Source: an uncultured Methanobrevibacter sp.
GTDB lineage: Archaea; Methanobacteriota; Methanobacteria; Methanobacteriales; Methanobacteriaceae
DNA length: 64,000 nt
Assembly (NCBI GenBank): GCA_900320515.1
Contig: ONSJ01000001.1
Coordinates: 1-64,000 of the forward strand
Direction: 5' to 3'
The position numbers were made by a program, and so were the translations under genes. This document shows positions 9,678 to 18,244 of the stretch, one piece after another; the first letter of the stretch is position 1, and each line of letters begins with the position of its first letter. Under the pieces are notes generated by a model that had not been told where the DNA came from, ran no database searches, and worked only from the letters and a program-made list of their open reading frames with translations.

Positions 9678-10826
9678 ATGGAATATAGAAAGTTAGGAAA
9701 CACCAATATTGAAGTATCTGAAATAGCCTTTGGGGCTGAATTTTTAGTGGAAAGGCCTTATGAAGATACTGAAGCATTAATTAAAGCCTGTGAGGAAAAC
9801 GGAATTAATTTTGTTGACTGTTGGATGAGCGAACCTGATGTGCGCTCACACCTGGGCCGTGCAATCAAGCCGAATCGTGAAAACTGGGTGATTCAGGGCC
9901 ATATCGGTTCGACCTGGCAAAACAACCAGTATGTAAGAACACGTGATATGGACAAGGTAATCCCTGCCTTTGAGGATTTCATGGAAAGGTTTCAAATCGA
10001 CACCCTTGATTTCGGTATGATTCACTATGTCGACCAGATTGAGGATTATGACAACATAATGAACGGCCCTTTCATCGAATACGTGAGAAAGCTAAAGGAT
10101 GAAGGGACCATAGCACACATCGGGCTCAGCACCCATAATCCTGATATTGGCCTTTTGGCAGCCAAAAATCCTGAAATCGAGCTTTTGATGTTTTCAATCA
10201 ATCCGGCATTTGACATGTTTGGAGCAATGGATGATATTGAAGAGTATCGAAAGGAGGATGCCTATGACAATGATTTTTCCTCAATCAATCCCTTAAGGGC
10301 AGAAATTTATGAGTTATGCGAAAAAAACGGCACTGCATTAACTGTAATGAAAGGATTTGCAGGAGGAAATTTGCTGGCTGATGACACTTCCCCATTTGGA
10401 GTGGCGCTGACACCTGTCCAATGCATTCATTATTCTTTGGAGCAAAAAGGAGTGTCAAGCATTTTTGTCGGTGTCAAGACAGTTGACGAATTAAACGAAT
10501 CCCTGAAATATTGTACAGCAAGCGAAGAAGAAAAGGATTACACTGAAGTTCTGAAGAATGCGCCAAAACATTCGTTCAAAGGCCAGTGCACATATTGTGG
10601 GCATTGCCAGCCATGCAGTTCAGGAATAGATATAGCAATGGTGAATAAACTGTTCGACCTTGCAAAAAACCATGATGAAGTTCCTGCAAGTGTACAGGAA
10701 CATTATAATAACCTGAAATATAATGCTACTGACTGTATCGCTTGCGGAGACTGTGAACCGAGATGTCCATTCGATGTTCATATAGTCGATGTGATGTTGG
10801 ATTCGCAGGATTTGTTCGGATTTTGA
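9678..10826 (+). CDS. Aldo-keto reductase with C-terminal 4Fe-4S ferredoxin domain
   Basis: A 382-residue protein. Residues 1-270 form the (beta/alpha)8 aldo-keto reductase barrel: MEYRKLGNTNIEVSEIAFGAE at the start, IAHIGLSTHNP near 152-162. The tail holds a CTYCGHCQPCSSGID cluster near residue 301 and CIACGDCEPRCPF near residue 354, both ferredoxin-like. This two-part architecture is common in methanogens and anaerobic bacteria, and suggests electron transfer through Fe-S clusters rather than NADPH alone. The substrate is unknown. The ATG is behind TGAGGGA. The catalytic tyrosine is not obvious in the usual spacing, so reductase activity is uncertain. Confidence 0.85.
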   Translation: MEYRKLGNTNIEVSEIAFGAEFLVERPYEDTEALIKACEENGINFVDCWMSEPDVRSHLGRAIKPNRENWVIQGHIGSTWQNNQYVRTRDMDKVIPAFEDFMERFQIDTLDFGMIHYVDQIEDYDNIMNGPFIEYVRKLKDEGTIAHIGLSTHNPDIGLLAAKNPEIELLMFSINPAFDMFGAMDDIEEYRKEDAYDNDFSSINPLRAEIYELCEKNGTALTVMKGFAGGNLLADDTSPFGVALTPVQCIHYSLEQKGVSSIFVGVKTVDELNESLKYCTASEEEKDYTEVLKNAPKHSFKGQCTYCGHCQPCSSGIDIAMVNKLFDLAKNHDEVPASVQEHYNNLKYNATDCIACGDCEPRCPFDVHIVDVMLDSQDLFGF

Positions 10827-10869
10827 TAATGTTTATACTTTGAGGAAACAAAACTATTAAGTGATTATT

Positions 10870-12156
10870 ATGGCTTATGAAATTAAAAACAAAAAAAATA
10901 TATCAACAATTGGTGTACATGCGGGCCAGGAAGAAGTTGATGAAACCGGTTCAAGAGTAACACCAATCTATCAGACTACATCTTATGTATTTGACTCACC
11001 CGAACAGGCTGCAAACAGATTTGCGCTTAAAGAGGGAGGAAACATTTATACCAGGTTAACCAACCCTACAACTGAGGCATTTGAAAAGAGGATGGCTGCT
11101 ATTGAAGGGGGAACTGCAGCATATGCAACCGCTTCCGGAATGTCAGCAATTTTTTATGCAATAATTAACCTGACCCAGGTTGGGGACAATATAGTTTCAG
11201 CGGATAACCTCTATGGCGGAACATATGAGCTGTTCGAAAACACTTTAGAAGAACTGGGACGAACAGTTACATTTGTCGATTCACAATCTCCCGAATTGTT
11301 TGAAGAGGCTATAGACGATAAGACAAAAGCCATTTATGTGGAATCAATTGGAAATCCCAAATTGGATATTCCTGATTTTGACAGGTTGGCCGAAATTGCA
11401 CATTCACATGGAATTCCATTGATTGCTGACAATACCGTTGGAATCGGTTCCGTAAGGCCATTTGATCATGGAGCAGATATCATATCCTCCTCTGCAACAA
11501 AATACATTGGAGGTCACGGTACCACTCTTGGCGGAATCATCATAGAAAAGGGCGATTTCGACTGGATGAACGGCAAGTTCCCAACATTGTCAGAGCCTGA
11601 TGCAACATATAACGGGTTGGTATTTGCTGAGACTTTCAAGGGAGCTGCATTTACAACAAGAATTAGGGCAGTTGTCGGAAGGGATACCGGTGCCGTTCCG
11701 TCACCATTCGGATCATTCCTTTTGTTGCAGGGTCTTGAGACTCTGGGCTTAAGGATTGAAAGGCATGCTTCAAATGCCATGGCTGTTGCACAACACCTTG
11801 AAGCTCATCCTAAAGTCGCTTGGGTAACATATTCCGGTTTGGAATCTTCCCCAAACCACGAAGTCGCTAAAAAGTATGCTGAAAAGGGTTATGGAGGAAT
11901 AGTATCATTCGGTCTTAAGGCAGGTTATGACGGTGCTTTGAAATTCATTGAAAATGTCGAGTTATTGTCATTTTTGGCAAATATTGGAGACGCTAAATCA
12001 CTGGTCGTTCATCCTGCGTCAACCACTCACTCCCAGCTGTCTGAAGAACAGCAATTGTCCACTGGCGTAACTCCTGATTTAATCAGGTTTTCAGTTGGTA
12101 TTGAGGATATCGAAGATATTTTGGCTGATGTTGACCAGGCATTGGATAAAGTCTAA
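10870..12156 (+). CDS. metY: O-acetylhomoserine sulfhydrylase (Cys/Met metabolism PLP enzyme)
   Basis: A 428-residue PLP enzyme that makes homocysteine from O-acetylhomoserine and sulfide. Visible: the family start TIGVHAGQE, GNIYTRLTNPTT near residue 60, the DNTVG and SSSATKYIGGHGTTLGG segment near residue 202 with the PLP lysine in SATKYIGG, and the C-terminal VHPASTTHSQL and RFSVGIED motifs. The GTG at 10861 is in frame, but AAGTGAT there looks like the ribosome-binding site for the ATG at 10870. MetX at 45.5 kb would supply its substrate. Confidence 0.93.
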   Translation: MAYEIKNKKNISTIGVHAGQEEVDETGSRVTPIYQTTSYVFDSPEQAANRFALKEGGNIYTRLTNPTTEAFEKRMAAIEGGTAAYATASGMSAIFYAIINLTQVGDNIVSADNLYGGTYELFENTLEELGRTVTFVDSQSPELFEEAIDDKTKAIYVESIGNPKLDIPDFDRLAEIAHSHGIPLIADNTVGIGSVRPFDHGADIISSSATKYIGGHGTTLGGIIIEKGDFDWMNGKFPTLSEPDATYNGLVFAETFKGAAFTTRIRAVVGRDTGAVPSPFGSFLLLQGLETLGLRIERHASNAMAVAQHLEAHPKVAWVTYSGLESSPNHEVAKKYAEKGYGGIVSFGLKAGYDGALKFIENVELLSFLANIGDAKSLVVHPASTTHSQLSEEQQLSTGVTPDLIRFSVGIEDIEDILADVDQALDKV

Positions 12157-12161
12157 ACATT

Positions 12162-12197
12162 GAAGTTTTTTAAACTTCCCATTTTTTTCTTTTTCAA
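12162..12197 (+). terminator. Hairpin plus T-run after metY
   Basis: GAAGTTT (12162-12168) and AAACTTC (12172-12178) form a perfect 7-bp stem with loop TTT. The following CCCATTTTTTTCTTTTTC is T-rich. This looks like a transcription terminator of metY. Confidence 0.65.
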
Positions 12198-12263
12198 AGA
12201 TAATCATAAAAATTAAAAAGACTTTTTAACTTTTAATACTAAATATATTATATTGGTGATAAG

Positions 12264-12746
12264 ATGGATTTTGATGAAAGACGTATCGATTTAGTTAAAA
12301 CTTCTATTAAAAATGTTAATTCCGGTCAGAAAATCATTTCAAAATCATTGGATAATAAGGTTCATGTTCATTGGCCAAAAGAAGATGAATATTTAGGCAA
12401 TGAATCAATTTTAGACCATTTGACATGTGATGATGCTAATTGGGCTTATGAATATCTTGGCGAAGCAGTTGTTGAACGTCAGGTGCCTGGTGATGGACAA
12501 AAGGCTCACGGCGGAGATATTGAAACCGAGGACGTGAAGGTTGTCAAACTTAGGGTCACAACAGGCAGGGATGAAAATCCGTTAATAGATCTTGCTTTGA
12601 ATCATCCTGAATCTCATGTAAGGATAGCTGCAATTAAAAAAATCGTCAATCCTGCTGTTTTAACCAGTATAATTACTAAAGATGATGAGGATAAAGAGGT
12701 TAAAAAAGCTTGTTTGAATAGATTGGATGAGTTATACATAGAATAA
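12264..12746 (+). CDS. Uncharacterised protein with a C-terminal HEAT-like repeat
   Basis: A 160-residue protein with no function I recognise. Residues 1-100 are a unique domain with several charged strands (for example DNKVHVHWPKEDEYLG). Residues 105-155 contain NPLIDLALNHPESHVRIAAIKKI followed by DDEDKEVKKACLNRLDEL, two HEAT-like helical pairs of the same type as the much longer neighbour six bases downstream. The pair is probably an operon. ATG at 12264 behind GGTGATAAG; a TATA-like TAAATATATTATA stretch lies near 12240. No signal peptide or membrane segment, so it is likely cytoplasmic. Confidence 0.7.
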   Translation: MDFDERRIDLVKTSIKNVNSGQKIISKSLDNKVHVHWPKEDEYLGNESILDHLTCDDANWAYEYLGEAVVERQVPGDGQKAHGGDIETEDVKVVKLRVTTGRDENPLIDLALNHPESHVRIAAIKKIVNPAVLTSIITKDDEDKEVKKACLNRLDELYIE

Positions 12747-12752
12747 GGTATT

Positions 12753-14642
12753 ATGACATCCTATGATGTTATGGAACTCATTAAACGTTCGGACAATCAA
12801 GAAGAAATAATTGATATAGCTCAAAATGATTCCGATTGGCATATCCGCCAATTTGCAGTTGCCTATATTGAAGATGATGAAGCATTAAAAGATATTTTAA
12901 TCAACGATTCCATTAATTCCGTATCCATTAAGGCTATGGAGCAGATCAGTGACATAGATTTTTTAATAGATGTCTGCTTGAACAATCCCTTTTCACATAT
13001 CCGTCTTGCAACTCTAAATAGGATAATCGATGAATCTCTGCTTTTACCGTCTGATTTAACAAGTCTTTTAAATGATGTTGCTTTAAATGACCCAAATGAA
13101 TTCATAGTTAAGCTGGCAGTTGAAAACACTAATTTTAATAATCCTGAAGTCATAATGGCCATTGCCGAGTCGGGGCATGATGTTGAAATCAGAAAATTGG
13201 CCGTTTCCAAAATCACTGATGAGAATGCTTTATCTGATTTTGCATTAAATGATTTAGATGTTTTCATACGCAGGGAAGCCATCTTAAACCCTAATTTATC
13301 TAATTTTGATATCCTGAGTGATGTGATAAGAAATGATGATGACGGATTCAATCGCCACTGGGCATGTGAAAAGATAACTGACAAGGATTATCTGGTCAAA
13401 CTAATTTTTAATAAGTTATTTTACCATCGTCTGGATGATTTGTCACTTAATTCTAATTTGAATTGTGAAGAGTACTTTAAAGAGGTTTATGAAACTTGTG
13501 GTGATGAGTATCATCGTCTTGTTTCGGCATATCTTATTCATGATGAAATCTATTTATCTAATATTGTTTTAAATGAATCTGATGATAAAATCCGACTACA
13601 GGCTATAAAAAACAAGCATTTTTCAAACCAGAAAATCTTAAAAGAATTGATTTTAAGTGAAGACGATTCGGAAATTGTTTTTTGTGCGATTTTAAAAATT
13701 AATGATGAAGATGCGCTGATAAATTATATCAAAAGACATTTGAATGATGACAAAGCCACCTTACAGACAATTTTGCAGGTTAATGATGTTGAATTGTTAA
13801 AGGAATTGTCACGGCATTTAAATCCAAAAATACGTCTTTATGCGATTAAATCATTTTCAAATAATTTCAAAGATGAATACAATTCCATTTTAAAAGATAT
13901 TGCTTTGAGAGATGAAAGCAAAAATGTATGTCTTGAAGCGACTGGGGCAATAACCAATCCTTATGATTTGATGGAGATAGCTGATAAAAATGATGATTGT
14001 GACATCAGAGCTTTGGCATTAAATCTCATTCCTGCTTCCAGATTATTGGATGGCTTTTTGTTTGTCCATAATTCAAATAGGCAATCACTGGACTTCAAGC
14101 AAAAGCTAAAATCATTGGCCTTAAATGAAAAGGATGATGAAATCAGGCATATTGCAATTTCCAAACTTGATGACAAGGAAACTTTAGACAGTATTGCTTC
14201 TCTTGAAAATGATGATTCTGAATTCGCCAAAAGAAGACTGGACTCTCTTTTTGAAGATATTAAGAGAATTGATAATGAGCTTCTACTTAAAAAACTAATT
14301 TCATCAAAAGACAGTGATGTTTCCTATATTGCTCAAAAGACATTTGATGACTGGATTGACAGCCAGAAGCACATAGATGAAATCAGCCGGATTTCAGACA
14401 TTGAAAAACTGAAATCAATTATTAATGAAGACTTTAATTATTATGTTAGATGTGAAGCTGAAGGAAGGCTTGAAAGGTTACTGTTCAACATCAGACTGGA
14501 TGAAATCAATGAGAAGTCAAATCAGGACAAATTGATTGATATAGTAAAAGACGAGACCTTTCCACTTGAAATTAGAAATAAGGCACTTTCAAGAGTCAAT
14601 GACCTTAAATTCAAGGAAAGCTATAAAATTTTGTTAGATTAA
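12753..14642 (+). CDS. Long HEAT-like repeat protein
   Basis: A 629-residue all-helical repeat protein. Units of about 25-35 residues recur from start to end, with a consensus like NDxDxxIRxxAxxxIxDExxLxxIA. Examples: NDSDWHIRQFAVAYIEDDEAL, NPFSHIRLATLNRI, GHDVEIRKLAVSKITDENAL, NDLDVFIRREAI, DCDIRALALNLIP. This is the pattern of HEAT/PBS-lyase scaffold proteins, which bind other proteins. No catalytic motif or membrane helix is seen. It follows the 160-residue gene by six bases and converges with a TPR gene. The partner is unknown; the signalling genes at 17-29 kb are candidates by proximity only. Confidence 0.72.
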   Translation: MTSYDVMELIKRSDNQEEIIDIAQNDSDWHIRQFAVAYIEDDEALKDILINDSINSVSIKAMEQISDIDFLIDVCLNNPFSHIRLATLNRIIDESLLLPSDLTSLLNDVALNDPNEFIVKLAVENTNFNNPEVIMAIAESGHDVEIRKLAVSKITDENALSDFALNDLDVFIRREAILNPNLSNFDILSDVIRNDDDGFNRHWACEKITDKDYLVKLIFNKLFYHRLDDLSLNSNLNCEEYFKEVYETCGDEYHRLVSAYLIHDEIYLSNIVLNESDDKIRLQAIKNKHFSNQKILKELILSEDDSEIVFCAILKINDEDALINYIKRHLNDDKATLQTILQVNDVELLKELSRHLNPKIRLYAIKSFSNNFKDEYNSILKDIALRDESKNVCLEATGAITNPYDLMEIADKNDDCDIRALALNLIPASRLLDGFLFVHNSNRQSLDFKQKLKSLALNEKDDEIRHIAISKLDDKETLDSIASLENDDSEFAKRRLDSLFEDIKRIDNELLLKKLISSKDSDVSYIAQKTFDDWIDSQKHIDEISRISDIEKLKSIINEDFNYYVRCEAEGRLERLLFNIRLDEINEKSNQDKLIDIVKDETFPLEIRNKALSRVNDLKFKESYKILLD

Positions 14643-14645
14643 TAA

Positions 14646-15611
14646 TTATGAGGTTATGTCTTTTTCATGGAGCTTATCCAATATTTCCAATTGGTATGGT
14701 TTTACCTTGTCATAGTTCTGTGGTGTTTTTAAAAGTTCATCAAAGCAGGATAGGGAGTCATTGAATTCTTTTATTCTTCTTAATACGATTGCCTTGTTAA
14801 AAAGGGCATGAATGTAGTTTTCATCAATGCTTAAACATTTATTGAAGCATTCAATTGATTCTTCGAATCTGTCAAATATGAACAATACGCAGCCTTTCTG
14901 GTTTAATGTGTCAATGTCCTCTTCATCGTCATCTAAAATGATATTCATAATGGTCAGTGCCTGCTTTGGATCCTTTTCAATCAACAGCAGTCTCAAGCTT
15001 TTTATTTTTAGCTGGTCATTTCGTGAATCTCCTTTTTTGGGAGTTTTTATCATCAATTCGTTTTGTAAGATTGCTTTGACTTCATTGATTAAAGCTTGAA
15101 CGGACTTTTTGCAGGATCTGTCTGATTTAATTGCATTTTCATAGCAATCTAATGCATCCCATAATTTGCAGTTATTTTTATAGTCGGTGCCTTTTTTAAT
15201 TAATTCATTTGTTTCAGGAGAGTAGTCCATATTGATTCCAATCTTATCGCCGATCAGCTCATTTATTTCATTTTTGAGAATTTTTATGATGTTGTCCAAA
15301 TCGGGATTAATTTCAATCGCCTTATCATAATAAATCAGTGACTGGTTGTAATCTTTTCTGCATTTGCAAATTATTCCCTTGCTTATAAATGCAGAAGGGC
15401 TTTGTTTAATGGATAATGAATAGTCAAAATAGTTTTCCGCTTCGTTCATATGATTTAATTTCATTAATGAGGATCCTTTCCCATTAATGGCCTCAATGTT
15501 TTCAGGTTCGATTTCTAAAATTTCATCAAAAATAGTTATCGCCCTTTCTGTATCGTTTTGCATATAATACAATGCTTCATCTATTTTATCATTGATTCCA
15601 TTAGTTTTCAT
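14646..15611 (-). CDS. TPR-repeat protein
   Basis: A protein of 321 residues if it starts at the ATG at 15611. An in-frame ATG at 15692 would add 27 residues (beginning MMLFFQTTPD) that do not fit the repeat pattern. TPR units are clear: ALYYMQNDTERAITIFDEIL then EPENIEAINGKGSSLMKLNH, IKQSPSAFISKGIICKCRKDYNQ, and near the end DENYIHALFNKAIVLRRIKEFNDS. Such repeats mediate protein-protein contacts. No enzyme domain or export signal is seen. The gene converges on the HEAT-like gene with three bases between stops. Confidence 0.75.
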   Translation of the reverse strand: MKTNGINDKIDEALYYMQNDTERAITIFDEILEIEPENIEAINGKGSSLMKLNHMNEAENYFDYSLSIKQSPSAFISKGIICKCRKDYNQSLIYYDKAIEINPDLDNIIKILKNEINELIGDKIGINMDYSPETNELIKKGTDYKNNCKLWDALDCYENAIKSDRSCKKSVQALINEVKAILQNELMIKTPKKGDSRNDQLKIKSLRLLLIEKDPKQALTIMNIILDDDEEDIDTLNQKGCVLFIFDRFEESIECFNKCLSIDENYIHALFNKAIVLRRIKEFNDSLSCFDELLKTPQNYDKVKPYQLEILDKLHEKDITS

Positions 15612-15692
15612 TTTAATTCCATCAAATCGTTTTTCAATAAAGTTTTTGAAATATAAAAGTAAATCGGGGGTCGTTTGAAAAAATAGCATCAA

Positions 15693-16075
15693 ATACTGTT
15701 AAATCAGTTTTACTATGAGTATTTTGACAGGAATATTGTAGACTATTTTTTGCCATTTTTCAAACACCTATTATGAATTTATTGTACATTAGTATTAAAT
15801 CGCATAAAGCAATTTCTTTCATTAAGTGAAAAAAATTTAGGATATTTTGCCCTCAATAACTTATGGATCAGTGACTTTTCACATATTTTCTTTTATGGGG
15901 ATGGATGTTTCGTCGAAATACTGTATTGTTTTTAAAACTAATGTCATTTTTAGCTGAATCATTCTGAAAAATAATATATATGGTTCAATTCAATAGTATC
16001 TAAAGTTTTTACTTTATACGAGTTATATATTATCAAAAATATAACTTTAATTACTATATCCGTGGATGTGATAAC
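15693..16075. other. Intergenic region, A+T-rich, with promoter-like sequence
   Basis: About 380 bases between a minus-strand TPR gene and the decayed plus-strand gene. It holds no convincing ORF. TATA-like stretches occur at AATATATATGG (near 15972) and GAGTTATATATTATC (near 16019-16033); the second is well placed for the decayed gene. No repeat or RNA structure stood out. Confidence 0.4.
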
Positions 16076-16535
16076 ATGTTTGAATCGAAAGTATATGGGA
16101 CTGTTTAAGTCTTTTCAGATGATATTGACAGCATAGGTGCACATGTCATTCAATTTCTAAACCGGTATGGTGCCGATGAAGTTGATTTTGAACACCCGAC
16201 AATGCGTTTCGAACTGAAGTCACTCACGGTTATAAAAAAAGAAATTGTTCCACATCATTTCATGAAAAGTTTCAGCCAATTAGGGTGGAACATTATTCAT
16301 TATGTGAGCGATGGGTCAGTCATGTAAAGGTATCTCTGATGGAATTATTTTGCTCCTCGTGGGCGGGGACGATAATATGGTCGTTTTAAAGTTAGGGAAG
16401 AGTTATCCTTTGAAGAATTTCAACGTCAGATGGAAGGAATCTGTTACACATCAGTTAAAAAGAAAACAATCGGTGAAATTTCCAGGATATAATTCAATAG
16501 ATAATATTTTAAATAATGTTGAAGATACAGTTTAA
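16076..16535 (+). pseudogene. Decayed gene, family unknown
   Basis: ATG 16076 has a good GGATGTGAT ribosome-binding site, but the frame meets TAA at codon 11 (16106-16108). Past it the same frame reads a protein-like stretch (for example SDDIDSIGAHVIQFLNRYG, FMKSFSQLGWNIIHYVSDG) up to TAA 16325-16327. Beyond that, protein-like coding sequence seems to jump between frames: frame one resumes at 16376-16489 (EELSFEEFQRQMEGICY), while another frame is open 16311-16535 and ends NILNNVEDTV. I read this as one gene of about 150 codons broken by at least one stop and one or two frameshifts. Sequencing error cannot be excluded. I do not recognise the family. Confidence 0.5.
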
Positions 16536-16590
16536 ATAATAGATATTGTAAAACCACTTTACAATTTTAAAGCTTAAAAAAGGTTATAAT

Positions 16591-17391
16591 ATGTCTGAGT
16601 TAAAATATATGGATTTATCCTTGGATGAGATTCTAAAAAATCTTCAAATGTGCAAATCAGTTGTGGCAAACCAGGAAGAGGCTATCTGTAAGTTTAGAGA
16701 TGTCATTTTAACAGCTTCAAACAAGCGTGTGGTGTCCGAAAGAAAAACTACAATATTTCTTGCAGGCGCCGGCAGATCAGGTTTTGTTGCAAAATCATTT
16801 GCAATGAGATTGATGCATTTAGGATTTTATGTATATGTATTCAATGAAACAATAGCTCCTCCAGTCAAGGATGGGGACATAATTATCATTATTTCAAAAT
16901 CCGGTAAATCCAACTCTATAACCCAAATCGTTGAAGATTCCAAAATTGACAATGTCAAGTTTTTAGCTGTATGCGGCAATACAAAAAGTGACCTTGCCCA
17001 AAAGGCTGATGCAAGGATTGTTATTGATTCCCTTCCTCAAACTTTAGTAAGACTTGAGGATTATGATGTTAAAGAGTTTATGGAAACTTTGCCTGGCGCT
17101 TTAATAAACTTTGAAAGTGATGAAAGTGTTAGAAGTAAACTTGAAGCGCTTCCTAAAAAAGCAGCAGATTTAAGTGATAACAAACTGTGGAAGGATATTG
17201 AAGATTTGCCTAGAGAAATTAGGGGAATCAGTAATATCTATCGTCCATTGGAATTGATTTTAATGGGAACTGCCTTTGAAATTTCCGCTTTAGTATTGCT
17301 TGATGCATTGGTTGCCGAATTAATGCAAAGTTTAAACCTGCGTGAAAAAGACTTAAAAGCTTTTCATGATGTGTTAAGTAGTTCAATTTAA
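16591..17391 (+). CDS. hxlB: SIS-domain protein, 6-phospho-3-hexuloisomerase-like, with an insertion
   Basis: A 266-residue sugar-isomerase-fold protein. The SIS core is clear: FLAGAGRSGFVAKSFAMRLM at about residues 55-75 and DIIIIISKSGKSNSI at about 96-110. The end, NLREKDLKAFHDVL, matches the family. Phosphohexuloisomerases convert hexulose-6-phosphate to fructose-6-phosphate and serve ribose-phosphate supply in archaea. Typical members have about 180-200 residues; this one holds an extra segment of roughly 70 between the SIS halves (about residues 145-215). Whether it keeps the usual activity is unclear. It is 29 bases upstream of the FHA gene, perhaps one transcript. Confidence 0.75.
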   Translation: MSELKYMDLSLDEILKNLQMCKSVVANQEEAICKFRDVILTASNKRVVSERKTTIFLAGAGRSGFVAKSFAMRLMHLGFYVYVFNETIAPPVKDGDIIIIISKSGKSNSITQIVEDSKIDNVKFLAVCGNTKSDLAQKADARIVIDSLPQTLVRLEDYDVKEFMETLPGALINFESDESVRSKLEALPKKAADLSDNKLWKDIEDLPREIRGISNIYRPLELILMGTAFEISALVLLDALVAELMQSLNLREKDLKAFHDVLSSSI

Positions 17392-17404
17392 ATCAATAAT
17401 TAAA
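17386..17404 (+). promoter_or_regulatory. Shared upstream element, copy A
   Basis: ATTTAAATCAATAATTAAA overlaps the end of the hexuloisomerase-like gene, 16 bases before the FHA-protein ATG. It matches ATTTAAATCAATACTTAAA (25016-25034), upstream of the second HD-RyR gene, at 18 of 19 positions. Being so close to the start codon it could act as an operator, or be a chance match in A+T-rich DNA. Confidence 0.35.
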
Positions 17405-17420
17405 GTAAGAAGGTTTTATC

Positions 17421-18215
17421 ATGGATGATTCAAAGACAGTTATTCTTGAGAAGGAAGATTCAAGAATTCTATCAACTAAATTAGCGGCTGTTAATAATAA
17501 TGTCAGATTTTCAATTCTGGAAATCTTAAGGGATTTTGAAAGAGTAAACAAAACAAGTGAGGGCACATTTAAAAAAGAGCCATTGTATTCCCGTGAAATC
17601 AATTCAATTCTTTTAAACAATTACAACATTAATATTACTACTCAAATGTTGGGCCAACACTTGAAGCAGCTTGTCGAATCAGACATGATTGAAGAGCTAA
17701 GTGTTAAAAAAGAGGTTCCTAATAAAATAGGCCGCAGAAGTGTAAAAGGATTTACATTAAAGGAAGATGCATTCGATGAACTTTTTTTAGATGTGAGTTT
17801 CCTGTCCGATGAGCTTCTTACATTTTTCGATTTATATAAATCCAATCAAAGATTTTCCGATGGCGAACATTGCGTTTTAACTATTTTCAATGGAGAGGAT
17901 AAGGGTAAAACATTTAAGGTTCACAAGGATGAGACAATCTTGATTGGAAGAAAAGCTAATTTTAATGCTAATGACTTAGCTTCATTTACCATACTTTTAG
18001 ATAATAGCTATTCTACAGTTTCCAATGTTGGCAAACCCCATTTAAAGTTATTCCATAAGGATGACGGATGGTATATATTGGATGAATGCAGTTCCAATGG
18101 AACATACATTGCCGATAGAAAAGTCCCAACAGGAATTGAAACAAAGCTTAAGGCAAATTCATTTTTGAAATTATCTAGAGGTAATGGCGGAGCAGTCATT
18201 TATTGTTCATTTTAA
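17421..18215 (+). CDS. Winged-helix plus FHA-domain regulator
   Basis: A 264-residue protein. Residues 1-20 form an unstructured N-terminus with TVILEKED at 6-13. Residues 25-120 look like a winged-helix DNA-binding domain (VRFSILEILRDFERV, then ITTQMLGQHLKQLVESDMIEEL and a basic GRRSVKGFTL wing). Residues 150-264 form a forkhead-associated domain: LIGRKANF (GR 176-177), a later Ser and His in SNVGKPHLKL, and CSSNGTYI (N226, G227). FHA domains bind phosphothreonine peptides. The neighbours are a Ser/Thr kinase and a phosphatase, so it is probably a phosphorylation-responsive regulator. ATG 17421 behind AGAAGG. Confidence 0.82.
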   Translation: MDDSKTVILEKEDSRILSTKLAAVNNNVRFSILEILRDFERVNKTSEGTFKKEPLYSREINSILLNNYNINITTQMLGQHLKQLVESDMIEELSVKKEVPNKIGRRSVKGFTLKEDAFDELFLDVSFLSDELLTFFDLYKSNQRFSDGEHCVLTIFNGEDKGKTFKVHKDETILIGRKANFNANDLASFTILLDNSYSTVSNVGKPHLKLFHKDDGWYILDECSSNGTYIADRKVPTGIETKLKANSFLKLSRGNGGAVIYCSF

Positions 18216-18234
18216 TTAGATTTTAAATCTAATT
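18214..18234. repeat. 21-bp perfect palindrome at the FHA/kinase junction
   Basis: AATTAGATTT (18214-18223) and AAATCTAATT (18225-18234) are exact inverted arms around one T. The element overlaps the last base pairs of the FHA-gene stop and ends one base before the kinase ribosome-binding site GGTGG (18236-18240). It could be an operator for the winged-helix protein, or an RNA hairpin that hides the kinase ribosome-binding site. Confidence 0.6.
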
Positions 18235-18244
18235 GGTGGTTTGA

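Noticed and set aside
12863-13384. 173-codon minus-strand frame opposite the HEAT-like gene
   Set aside because: The plus strand carries clear repeats; the minus frame is serine-rich antisense noise without a site for initiation.
16311-16535. 74-codon frame as an intact gene
   Set aside because: Start lacks a ribosome-binding site and it overlaps coding-like sequence in another frame; taken as part of the decayed gene.
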